64,000 nucleotides of DNA from Lagopus muta (taxonomy: Eukaryota > Chordata > Aves > Galliformes > Phasianidae): NCBI RefSeq assembly GCF_023343835.1, contig NC_064435.1:67776134-67840133 (forward strand), in the 5' to 3' direction. Under the pieces are notes generated by a model, which was not told the origin of the DNA, ran no database searches, and saw nothing but the letters and a program-made list of their open reading frames with translations. This document shows, piece after piece, positions 52,201-64,000 of this stretch. Positions within the stretch are counted from its first letter, which is position 1. Every line of letters begins with the position of its first letter. The translations under genes and the position numbers were made by a program.

Positions 52201-55200
52201 GAAATCTTTTCTGTAATTTTCTGCATCTGCTTGAGTGAAGGACATGGAACTGAATAGGAGAACTCCTCACACACAGCTTCCAGTCAGAGCAACCTTAATG
52301 CTGAATACGGCATTTTTTCATTGCAGCTGCAATTTCTATTCCTGTTGAGTTAACTTGCTGTTTGGAAATGTTTTTTGCATGACTGAGCATCGTGCTAGCA
52401 GAGAATGATTGTGCCCTAGAGCTCTGCCTCTCTGCATTTCATCATGTTACATAACTCCTTCATGTCTCTAAAAGCTATCTTCTTGTGCTGTATCTACATA
52501 CCTCTCCCCCAGAGGACACAGCTCCCTCCGTGGCTTACAGCTTTTTACCATTTCCATGTTTTCCTTCCACTTTTCCATTTATGCTGGCAATAAGATTTGT
52601 CTTTTCCTTCTGGCCTTATCTTCATTTCAGAAGGCGAGCAGATCTCCAGAAATGTCCTTGAATTCATTTAGTAGTTTTGCTGCTTGTGCCTTCTCATTAA
52701 GCAAGAGAGATCTTGGCAAGACGAGTATTTTGAGGACAACAGTTGAGTCATGAAGTTAATGAACAAAGACAGTGTTATCTCCAGCACTTAAAGTAAGGCA
52801 TTACATATAAAACAATTATCATCCTTTAAAACTTCTAGCAAACACAGAATAATTGTGTTCTTCTTTCAAGCAGGGAAACCATCAAGGGAGGAAAGCACAA
52901 GTCAGAAACTAATAAAATTTACCAGTCAAAAGCAAGTAGACAAACATATTTGTTAAGAAAACAATATAGCCTGAAACATTCTAGGAACTAATTATTCACT
53001 TGACAGTTCTGTCTCACAAACACATAAAGATACTTCATGAATGGATTTAGCTGTCTGGTTGCAGGACATTTCTAATCACTAAATATTTGCTAAAAACCCA
53101 GTGCTGGAAGAGATTGCATTGCCAGTAGCATAAATCAAAATCTTGTTGTGAAGTCTATTTTCAGTGTGCTAGTCTTTATGTGAAATCAAAATTATTACTC
53201 ACATTTCTTGGTCTAAATGCTGGTATTCAGCCACAAAATTTAAACACAACTCCCCTCCTCCCCCCCAGAAAAGATAAAATTGAAGGGTGTACTGGGCTGC
53301 TAACTTCTTATTTGTGAGGACAACTTTGATGGACAGAATGAGAGGCGACACACAAGATATGTGACAGCACCTGGGGCTTCTGCCACAATTAGATTTCTCT
53401 CCAGCCAAGGGGGGAAAAATATGGAAACAAGTAAAATTCTGATGTGTTCACTCTGTTTTTCACAAACAAGGGTGAGAAAAGTAATTTGCAATAGCAGACT
53501 GCGATCACATGATTGGTACAACTTCTCCTTTGGGTTGGTGGAAGCAGCAGGCAGTTTCAGGAGATTCTCACAGGAGTTGGGAAGAGAGCTGCTCTCATCT
53601 CCAGGGAACTGGGCAGCCTGAAACACAGATCTGACTCCTGTATCCAATAGCATTTGTCAGAGGATGGAGCAGGGATACAAACAGCTTTATCTAATCTACA
53701 CAGTGGCAGAAGAGCTGATGTTTATGAGCAATAATCATACAAGTACTCCCAAATTTGATGGATAAAGTGGAAACTTCGTAACTTTATGTCTCTGTAGAAA
53801 AACTTTGGCATGGGAATCATGAAAGCATGACCATTTTATGTGAAATTGTATATTTGGAGGGAAGAGGTTGCTGGGAATGGAGACAGACATACCTCAGCTG
53901 TCAGATTAGATCAGGATGTGACGTGTCCTTTGTGATGCCTGCAGGAGGGATCAACCACAATAGCCTCCCATAACTCCCCCTCCAACCTTAGAAGATACGT
54001 CTTGGCAATGTGTAACAATTCCAGTTAGTTCTTAGAGCCTAACTGATGTTATTTCTGGAGATGTTCACTTGCAGAGAATCCTGGCCTGAGCCCAGGTGCA
54101 GAAAATGCCTAGGTCAGTTGAGGATATTTTTTCCCAAGCCAGTTTATAACACTGAGAATTGACTTCTGTCATGACAGTCCCATAATACCAGTCTATGTCC
54201 TCTGATAATATTTCTAGATGAAGCTAAAGAAGGTCATTAGCCCTTTTCCAGTCCCTGATGGTAAAAATGAAATTTTTAGGCACAAGGTTTGGACTGATGC
54301 ACAGTTGAATGCAGTCAGTGTGCTGTGCTGTGGATGTGCTAGCAAAAGTGGCACAAACAGCAATGCATCCTGAAATTTTGCAAACTTTTAGTCGGATTTG
54401 TTTATGTTTCCCACTTCTGTAGCACTGTCCTAAATTGTCATTTTTCACTAAGGCATGACAAAAGCTAAGTTAGCTGTGCTGAGATGGTTTGAACAGCTGA
54501 TGAGCACCAGCCTTCAAGATACAGGCATGAAGTAAAGAACTTACAGCAGTCTGTGCTGCTGCAGTACTGCTCTGTAGCTCTTATGTACAGCTAACCACAC
54601 TAGTGGCTGAGTATTACACTGTTGACTCTTGATGAGAGCACATCCCAGGAGTGAATTAGCTTGCCTAAATGCTTTTACCATCCATTAGCAGAGTATACAT
54701 AAAGTATTGCTCAGATGGTTTGCATCCAAATAAATTCTTATGAATTCATTGCCTTTTCTCTTTTTGAGTTATTAAGTATAATAATTAGAAACTCATCTTC
54801 ACAAGTTCAGTTGAGCTGAATCTATGTTGTTTCTTTACTTACAGAAAAGTAGTATCCTCATGTGGATCCTTGAGTCTCATTAGATAAACAGCACTTAGCA
54901 CATCTGATCACTGCGTGAACTCACAGCCATGACTGAAATCATGACAGCCGTGGCAGAAAACTCCCATTGAACAAATTCAGTTTTTAATCAGTTTTCACAA
55001 GACTTGTTTGTGAGGTACTGTATATATTCAGGAATTATTAGAAAAATCCAGTAACAAAGAACAGTCAAAACAGTAAGAAAAATGGGGACTTAAAAATGAT
55101 TCTGTCTAGTCCAGTGTCATGGACTGTTTCAGACATGCCTAACAGTTGATGCTCGAGTAAAATTTTGAAGTCAGGATATTTTTTGGGCCGTCTAAGAAAA

Positions 55201-56390
55201 TACTAGGAGAGTGAAGTGTTTTGTAAGTGTAAATTTCTTCTAAAATCAGTGACTTTGTGAGAGATTTAAGAGTGGAGCCAAATCAGAGTTCCATGATCAA
55301 CCTTTACAGTTGCAAAGTTAAAATCCAGTTCCTACTATAAAGAGATTAAAAAATTAGGACACTGATTTTAGGATTAAAGACACAGCCTGGATTTTAGTGG
55401 TCACAACTCGTGCCTGATTTCTGTGTTACTGCCCTGTTTCTCAGTGTCTTGCAACAACCACAGCACACCTCTGCTGCATTCTATTCATTCTTTTTTTCCT
55501 AATTAAAATTCACATGTTAATTTCGATTCCCTTATTTTTTTTTTTATTCCAACTCCAAAGGTTACAGTTAAATTATTTTTCTTCTTTTTTTTTTTTAACC
55601 AGGTGTTATGCATATTTAGTTAAAAGATCTATTGAATTAATTGTTTGTGCTTACATCATGTTGCTTTCATTCTTGCATTATTTAAAGAGGTTGTAATACT
55701 ATGAATAAATATTCTTCGCATGCCTTTATAAGCATTTAAATACTGATATTCTCAATAAGAAACTTTATGTTATTTAAGAGAGTAATAACCTCTCCTATCT
55801 AATATTAGCACTGACCCATTGGTCATATGATAGAATTTTGTAGTTTTAAACAATATATAGGCAAATTAAATCAATAACTTGTTCCAGCAACACTGATAAA
55901 AATATGAATCTAAGAGCTACTAACAGTTGAATGCAATAAGAATGTGGTACAACATTCTGAAGCCTTTTCCAAGGATTAATACTTAACTTCTAAGGTATCT
56001 AAATTCTTAATAATAAAAATTTCAACAATGATACTCATTTAATATGCAAAAAGTATCACGTTTACATCCACCCTTTATCTGAAGCATATACAACAGACCC
56101 CAATTTACTTCTTCGGTATGCCAAGTAAATGCACATGCCACTCAAATACTTTTCTCCATAAATTTGGACTGCAAACTTCACCCTAGATCATAGGAACCTC
56201 ACTTGGTTTTGAAATGAATCAGCTATCAATGAAAAAATATAGCTATAATTTCCACATGGAGAATTTTTTTTATAAAGGAAGGTTTCAGAGCGTTTTTTGA
56301 AATGTTCTTTGATTGAACTCTGTGGTCATATGCACAGTATGCCATAATGATACAGTGTGTTTTATTCTTCATAATAATCTAAATAATCTA

Positions 56391-56409
56391 AATAATAATA
56401 ATAATAATA
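56391..56409. repeat. (AAT)n microsatellite
   Basis: Six AAT units follow two copies of a related 9-bp unit (ATAATCTAA), which suggests growth from an imperfect short tandem repeat. Confidence 0.85.
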
Positions 56410-56939
56410 TCATCTAATAAATAGCTAACTGACTTTTTCTTGCACCCTGGGTCTACTTTGGAAATCTTTAATTCCTGAAGTAAATGTACACACACGAGGT
56501 ATAGCTTTTCAGTTTCTGAAATGCAACAGGATCACAGCTAAGGTAGTCACAGGGTTTTTTAAGTACTATTTGAAGGTTAGAGGATATGATTTCCTAGCTC
56601 AAAAATGGAGCAGACATTTTGTTAACAACCTTGAAACTGAAGATCATGCTATACCTTTGACTGGTTTGACAGCTATTATCAGATCCTGCATCCTGAAATG
56701 TATTATAACACAAGACACTTTAATCTATTTCTTGACGTTCACACATGCAGAAAATGTAATTTGTGGAATATAAGTGTCTTCTAGTTCCAAGAATTTTAAA
56801 TAAATGATTGTATTTACAAACACATATGTATATCTTTAAAAATATGAAGGTAAAAAAATTTTTTTCAAATATGTATTTAGATTACAGCTAGTAGGACTTA
56901 CCTGAGGAAGCTATCTAGGGAATATTTGCTTATCTGCTG

Positions 56940-56964
56940 TTTTTTTTTTTTTTTTTTTTTTTTT
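56940..56964. repeat. Poly-T homopolymer (25 T)
   Basis: A run of 25 T. A second run of 20 T follows at 57098-57117, shortly before the mariner at 57287. Confidence 0.95.
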
Positions 56965-57286
56965 AATTGTAGTTTTTTTAATGGATTTTCAGTCATGGAA
57001 GAAAATCTTCATTTTCTTCTCAGTCAGCACACAGAATTATCCTAATCTCTTGGTGTTCAGCTGCTCTGTAATATAGAAGAAACTTAGATTGTGGTTGTTT
57101 TTTTTTTTTTTTTTTTTGTGGAAAAAAAATGGAAAAGTATCTCATACCGATTGATGTGGAACCAAAACTTATGTAGAAATACAAAGATCTTTGCAATTGG
57201 AATGTGGAGGCTCTTTGGCTTTAGCTTTGGATTTTGCTAGAGTAGAAATCAACAAGAATCATGTATTGCCCAAACATGATATTATA

Positions 57287-57824
57287 TGCTCGCTCAGAAA
57301 GTAATGCCTGTTATTTATTTCCTTGGAAACTACAACCAGTACAAAGAGAACACATTATTTGATAGAGCCAATTCTCAACTACAAAGCACTATTTTTCAAC
57401 ACAGCCACCACCACTGGCTATGCATTTTTGCCAGTGATGAGCAAGAGCCTGCATGCTGCGCTCATACAAATCTGCATCAGCAGAGGTAACCAACTGTTGC
57501 TATCACCACTGCTGAAATGCACCATTCACTGCCTCACTGCACTCATATCCATTGTTTCATCTCCAAAAACATTCATCAAGCATCGATGAATGTCAGTTTT
57601 TTTCCACATGGAGGAATTCAACAGCACACCTTTGCTTCCTACACACGCCCATGTCAGATGCCATTTTATCATACTGCCCCTTTCCTTCCATTTGTCACAC
57701 TGCAACAAAATATAATTGAATGTTGGTGGGAAGGTTCAACCTCTACTGACACATCACCAAAAACTGCCTCTGATGTCATGGGCAAACAATAAAATAGGAG
57801 GCATTAATTTTGGAGAAGTTCTCA
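57287..57824 (-). mobile_element. Mariner (Galluhop-type) transposon, both ends, internally deleted
   Basis: The ends TGCTCGCTCAGAAAGTAATG (left) and, on the - strand, TGAGAACTTCTCCAAAATTA (right) form imperfect terminal repeats, each followed by GCCTNNTATTTATT-like sequence. On the - strand the N-terminal helix-turn-helix part of a mariner transposase is visible at 57708-57526 (IHRCLMNVFGDETMDMSAVR). After FSSGDSN it jumps to the C-terminal end (DADLYERSMQALAHHWQKCI) and a stop. The D,D,D catalytic core is deleted. At 538 bp it is about half the length of a full mariner. A flanking TA is present on the left; the right flank is degraded. Confidence 0.88.
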
Positions 57825-60800
57825 TTTATTTGTTAAGTTCTAGCTCAGGAAAGAAGAGATCAAAGAGACCAATCTCTATATTAGGAAAAAAATAGCTGTG
57901 AAAAAGACTGGAAGATCATTGCTCAGATAGGCCCAATGGGTAACAATGGTGACTATAAAATCTTCACCTCCAAAAGAGTGAAGATCCACCATATGTTTTT
58001 ATTTTGAAATGATTTTTTTTTTAATATCTCTGCTCTTCCTATAAAGTGGTGCAGATATTTTTTGCCTCTATTTGAGTGAATACTCTCCAAATTTGTTCCA
58101 ATTATTCACTGACACAGCTAAATATCTTTCTATTCAGAGGGCATTTCCTATGATGAAAATGATTTCTTCTCTTTTCATATTATTTGATCTTCAACTTTCA
58201 GAAATCCCCAACAAGAGAGATAAAACAACAAACAACCAAAAGGATGAACTATATATAGATTCAGCTAAATGATTCATACATTCTGGAAGATGGGTAGAAA
58301 CATTCCTCCTTTACACTCAGATACAGTAAGGACATTGTACCCCCACATTCTTTTAATAATTTCTGAAAAGCATACTAGGCCAAAAGAAACAATGAGCATC
58401 TCAACAATTGAAGCTTAGTATCCTACTGATTATTTTTTTTTCTTTTGTGTCTTGTACAGGTATCACTGTGACAATTCCATCTATCTGAACACCTTCCAAG
58501 CCTTACTACATTACTAACACCTCCCTGAGTCATGAAATAACCAGCTAGGGAAGAGAAGGCAAGTTTTGCGGTCAGTTTGGAGACATACATGTATTAATTA
58601 GCTAGGTAGTATATGCTTGCTAGTCAGCAGGCTAGGTAGGTCAGATAGAGTCTGCTTTCACCGTGTTGCACTGTGTCAGGATGTTGCAGTGATATTAATT
58701 TCTCTCTTCTATTCACCATAAATTTTCTGTGATCTTCTATGATTCAGTGCCTTTGGTCTTGGTTGAACCTGACCAGAAGGTGTAAATGTCCCTAGAGGAA
58801 AAGAAGTGGAAGGCTGAAAAGCTGGCAGATGGACGGTGTAAGTCAACATGCCTCATTTCCTTAGAAAAGCAGGCCAAAGGTATTCCAAATCCACCTCAAA
58901 CATTAATCTTGCAAACAAAATCTGTTCTGAAGAGACTGAGTGTAGTCTGTTGTACAGCTGATGAAACATATTGAAGAGTAGGATGCATAGGAGGACTGTA
59001 TGCAAATACAAACAGAGTGAAAGATAGCAGTAACAGGTTGAAAGTCCTAGGGGGAAAAATGTCTCTTTTGTTTTTAAAAATATGCCACCATAAAAGATGT
59101 ACTCACCTTTTTACAGGGAGAAAATAGAATAGTTATACAAGTGCTAAAAGAGAGCAAAATGTGCAGATGATCAGGAACAAAATACGTTAACACACAGCTC
59201 GCAGAAACAAAACTTCACTTCATCAGCTTGTAAGGATTATGTCTTGGATTAAGTGAGTGTTCATCACTTCTTTGCTAACACACCTGCCAGTTCTTTGTGA
59301 ACACAAAAATCTTCTACACTCAACATAACCCTGAGACACACATTATTATGTCATGTATACAATTTTCAGACACATTAATGACAATTAAAAGTGAGAGACA
59401 GGAAATTTTAAAATTGCCAGAAAACACTATTATAATCACATACACCCTTATGACAGAAAAGGATCCATAACATCTTCGTCCTCATCATTATGTGTGAATA
59501 CTGAAAGGGAACATATACAGGCTTTTAAAAACCAGAATTCTGTTTTTTCATCTTTTATGCTTGCTACACTCTGCAGTTCCAGCCTCTTTTACTGTCTGAG
59601 CATCAAAAAAATATTAAAGACCAGCTATGAGCAACAAAGACAAAATACTTGTTCTGGAAAGGGTCACTGATAGCACTGTTAAGCTCACTGAGGTTTTCAA
59701 GTGAAAGCAAGAATCCCAGTTTACTGCTCTGATTAGTGATAGACACCACAATTTTTATCCTACAAGAAGCAGACTTATAAGTTATAGTTCTATGTATGGT
59801 GCAATGTGAAGAGGTAAAGCCTACAAGAAATTGTGAACGTCACAAGGATCACATATTCATTTTAGAAGAAACACAAGACTTAAACTAAAGAAAGCAAGGA
59901 AGGAAGCCTCTTAAACTCTTTCTTTCCTAGTAAAATTATTCCTTGCTCCATCACCTCCATTACAGCAGCATTACATGTGAAGAAAAGGCCCTTCATAACT
60001 GCCTTGCTACCAACATCTTTCTCACATTTTAAGTCAGTGAAGAGCAGGAAATAATTTTTGCCCTCAGAAAAATGGTTCAAGGTTTTTAACAGTTCAAGAA
60101 ACAGTTCTGATATTTTTAATCATTAAATATTTTTTCCCCCCCTTTTTGTCCTTTTCTCTGCTCAACTACCATCAACCACTGGGCCAAAGTTAACTCATTT
60201 TGAGTTTTTCTGGATTCTTCATGCAATCACAGATGATAGCATTCTTCATGCACTACGCATTTAGTACCTTAACTGAGATTACTGGAAAATTATCCTATGC
60301 ATGGTCCCATTTATCCCAGTCTATGATTAGTACTGGGATTATGTGCATCCTTTTTTATGGAGAAATGAGGTTCATATAGGCAGAAAATTTTTTATCAGAT
60401 CCACGCAAATGAGCCTCAGCCATCTGTTTATAAACAGTTATGCCATAAGATAAAATTTCTTATCTTATTCATAGTGACAGTTCCTTATCTAAACTCAGAA
60501 GAATATAAAGGAAGAGTTCAATTCTCATGTCAGTAGAAATTTTAAAACCCTTTAATAAACAGTCTAAGTGTTATTCTAAATGGCTATTCACAGCATCAGA
60601 TGATTTCTCTAACCATTAAAGCAGAACTATGATTCTGTCCTGAGCAGCAGAAGCAGACATAATACACCCTGAGAAAGTTCCCATCCTATATTTGCGCAAA
60701 TGCTGCTGCAGTGAAGGGGATGTGCCTAATATGACAGATTTAAGGACAATACCAATGCCACAAACAATTTCAAAGATGTCATATTTTACAACTGTCAAGT

Positions 60801-63800
60801 CTGATATTTTCTTTCAGAGAGTAAATAATAGTTTGCTCATGCTGGAGGGAAAGAAATTTAAATATGTTAGCAATGAATATTCTGAAAATGAATAGTTTCA
60901 AGGCAGTTTGTTAAAACAAAAATCAACAGCCAGTCCTTCATTTTTTTAAAAAAAATGGCTCGAACACTCCTTTGGATTGTAGATGTATTTCTCTAGAACT
61001 CACTATCTAGAGGAAAGGTTAAATTCAGGTGTCTTAAAAATACAATGATAAGAAACTGTCAATAGCATGGTAATCTACAGAAGTGCCAGAGTGATACCAT
61101 TCAGCATGCTGTAATAAGCTGTCTATTTCCAGTCTTGTGTGCAGACAGCCATAACAGCAGGTAGGGCTTGTTCATGTCTCTTATACAAGGGTGCTAAGCT
61201 GCACCAAACAGGAGCACATGCTTACAGTGTACTGTTTGCTCTCATTTTTTACGGGCACTGGGCACCCAATAGATCTGTGTGTCACACCTGTGTGCTTTGA
61301 AATGTGGAGTTTCTGGTGTGCTGTAAAGCATGCCTACCTGCTCACTGAGTCATGACCTCTTCAGGCAGAAAGGCTGGTTCAGTATGATCACCTGCACCAT
61401 GCGCTATTTAACAGGATACAAGACAAATATACTTGAATGTGCTAGTGGGAAAAAAGCAAAAGAGGGAAACAGAATATAATCTCCGCAGTAATTTCCATAT
61501 TGGCAGGTACAATTCCATGTCACTTTCAATAAACATACAATTAAGAGTACTATAATCAGTTATATATCTCCATATTTAACGTGTGTTGATAATTCCCTCA
61601 CAGCGGACAAAGCGGTGCATGATAAAGACTTTATGGTGACTACCTACCATCTACGTTTTCAGAAGATGACCAAACTTCATGAGCCTTTGAAGTAAAAATG
61701 TAGTTACTCTTGCAGTGTCTCAGATTTTTTTTTGTTATGACCATTGAAGGTTTTACAAGTCACTTAGCTGAATTATCAGGATTACAATCTCCTATTCAAC
61801 ATGATTAAGAGTTAATAACATAGAAGCAGAATGCTGTAAGGGAGTAGGCTAAAAAGGCTTTTAATAAGATGGAGGCTGTCACTGTTATCATACAAAATCA
61901 GTATTCAGTTGAAGTCATTTTACATGCAGCAATTGTCTCTGTAAATGCAGAGATGGCTTCTGTCAGTTGGGATAAGCCTCACAGCACTGAGGCTTACACT
62001 GCTCACTTTCTCATCTCTTTGTTTAAATTTATCCAGGTGCCTTATAAAATAGATACAACAGAAAATCAGGAATGTGTATAGGTTACCCCTCCAGTGCTTT
62101 TGGCTGTGAACTGACCATTTTTTCCTTGCTCTGCTGTCAAGCTTTTTGTGGGCCTGCTCTTCCCTGGCTGTTTCATCCTGATGGACACTAAATCCTCACT
62201 GATAGTTGGTTTGTTCCTCTCCTAGAAGAGAGACAGGCAAAACAGGAACCGTTTGTGAAAAACTGGGCTGAATACATGGAAATAAAAAAAAGCAAAACAA
62301 GAACAGAACACACAATCTCTGAGGAAAATAAACTCCAGTGAAGTTTGCTGAAAGAGTGTTGCTAAAAGAGATAAGTCTTAAATTTGGAAAATCAATTTCC
62401 AAACAAACTTGCAAAGCCACTTTATACCAAATTCTCCAAAATGATTACTGCAATGGAATTATTAACTAATGAACAATAAAGCCTTTAAGAAACAGAGCAC
62501 ATGCTGTATGATACAATTCCTTATCATTTTTCACACCTATAATGCACAAATATCATCTCAAAACATAGACTGATGAAAGACATAAGTAATGCAGAGAAAA
62601 CAGTCTTAGAACACCCATCTTTATTTTGTTTGCATTTTATTATGCATGTCTCAGTGGGGAACTGGAGATACGGAGATACCTGGCTACTTCAAAACAGGTG
62701 TTTCTATTTGCAAATATCTAAAAGGCATCCACTAAGCTTGTGCTCTGTTAACTGCTAGTGATAAATTACATTAACTTCCTAGCTTCCAGCAGCTGTCCTG
62801 AGAAATTTGCTGTCATAGGACTGCACTTTAAGAAATCCACATTTATAAAGTATCTGCACACTCCTGGAGCAAATCGAGTTAGCTATGCAAATGGCTCACT
62901 AAAACCTCTGGCATTTTCTTGGAGAGAGCCCTACACAGCTACACAAGAGCCCTAAAGGTGGTCATGTTCCATTTGTTGAATTCATCAGTCATTGAACTTT
63001 GCAGTTTCCAGAAAAAGGTTTATTTTTTGAAACAGTTTCCTGATATTTCACCAGCTCTAATCAGGGCTTTGTTAACAACGGGGAAAACTTTGGCATCATA
63101 ACCAGTTTTAAGATTTCTGCTGTTATCTCTCAATCTGTAACTGAGTGTAAATAGCTGATTTTATGATCTCAGGAATCACATACAAAATACATAAGCAAAT
63201 AAGAACTAACAGTACATGCAGATAATCAGACCTCTGTCTTTTAACTACCTTTAACATATAGAGTTGTCATAAATACTACTATAGATGAGTTTAGCATGTT
63301 ACTGGTAAAATTGTCACAATAAAATGCTTTGGATGATGGACAAACATCAAAACAGTAAGCCATAAAGAGCACCTGCACATGATTTCCATGGCTTTACAGA
63401 TCTGTAAAAGTGTGCAGAAATCTTAAGTTTGAAATGAAGCTGTAAAATAGAAATGTCACAAATTTGTCTACTTATTTTATCTTAAATATTTATATTGATG
63501 CACCACAGTCAAACTATCCTGCCACCTACCCAAACACAATCAGAAAACAGTATGACCATTTGCCTCATTACACTAAGTAGCTTACTACACATTCTGTAAA
63601 CACGTGAACACCACAAAATCAAAATTCCTCAAAAAAATGCAATTAAAATTTGGACTTTCTTTGAAAAATACTCAATGAGGAATTTTCTCTTCCTCTTTTG
63701 TGAGTAAAGAAACTTGCTGTTGGAGTGCTTATTAAGAAAAACTGAAACTGGATTCAGTCTTCCTGAGGAAAGCATGCTCAGCTATTTACCTGCAAAGAGG

Positions 63801-64000
63801 CAAGCTATCTATTCCAGCCCAGCAGGGTGAAATATATATCATTTAATTCAAAATTATAATCGATTTTGTGGAACTTTCTTTGCCTCAATAATCTTCCAAG
63901 ATGTAACAAAAAATAGAATATACTCTGAATCAGGAAGACAATGAAACACAGGACATAAATGAGACAGAAATCCCGCTTTCCCTTAAAAATACAATTTTCT
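57825..64000. other. AT-rich intergenic sequence to the window end
   Basis: No gene, RNA gene or recognisable repeat was seen on either strand. All open frames are under 75 codons. Confidence 0.55.

Larger units (their letters stand above)
43248..57286. other. Long AT-rich gene desert segment
   Basis: About 14 kb hold no gene, RNA or transposon that I can support. The longest open frame (48987-49403, +) opens with TTG, has its first ATG 34 codons in, and matches nothing known to me. An (AAT) repeat is at 56391-56409, with T-runs at 56940-56964 (25 T) and 57098-57117 (20 T). Confidence 0.5.

Overview
The window looks like a gene-poor, AT-rich stretch of a bird macrochromosome, most likely chicken (Gallus) or a close galliform. 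Three things suggest this: several CR1 LINE 3' ends with their (ATTCTATG)-like tails, three mariner fragments of the Galluhop/Mariner1_GG type, and one provirus with clear avian leukosis-type (alpharetroviral) signals. I found no host protein-coding exon, tRNA, rRNA or CRISPR that I can support. Nearly all short open frames are chance frames or parts of repeats.

The main object is a 4.8 kb endogenous provirus on the + strand at 8156-12958. It has a perfect 6-bp target duplication (GGGATA at 8150-8155 and 12959-12964). Its two 241/242-bp LTRs differ by five substitutions and one C-run indel. It carries an 18-nt tRNA-Trp primer-binding site, an uninterrupted 615-codon gag starting at the first ATG after the 5' LTR, a splice donor after gag codon 6, a polypurine tract, and an alpharetrovirus-like 3' noncoding block before the 3' LTR. 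Reverse transcriptase, RNase H, integrase and a working protease are absent, so it could only have moved in trans. Gag ends in a textbook -1 frameshift arrangement: GGGAAAC, a 6-nt spacer and a predicted H-type pseudoknot. This leads into a second -1-frame ORF that holds a short protease-start stub followed by a second, strongly diverged gag-like segment (late-domain/p10 region and N-terminal capsid). Next come about 275 bp of unexplained sequence and an open 146-codon env transmembrane-subunit fragment that does not look alpharetroviral. The element therefore reads as an old chimera, duplicated as a unit and inserted fairly recently.

Around the provirus, 1-8149 is AT-rich with one very old antisense CR1 (about 4880-5660). 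The segment 12965-27500 has scattered CR1 3' ends, a probable antisense solo LTR of ERVL type (about 20788-21221) and a mariner copy cut by a CR1 (26551-27412). The segment 27413-37334 is almost featureless. A CR1 cluster lies at 37335-38360, a mariner end at 43131-43247 and an internally deleted mariner at 57287-57824. The rest is unique AT-rich sequence with homopolymer and short tandem repeats. Coordinates of old repeats are approximate because they were judged by eye.
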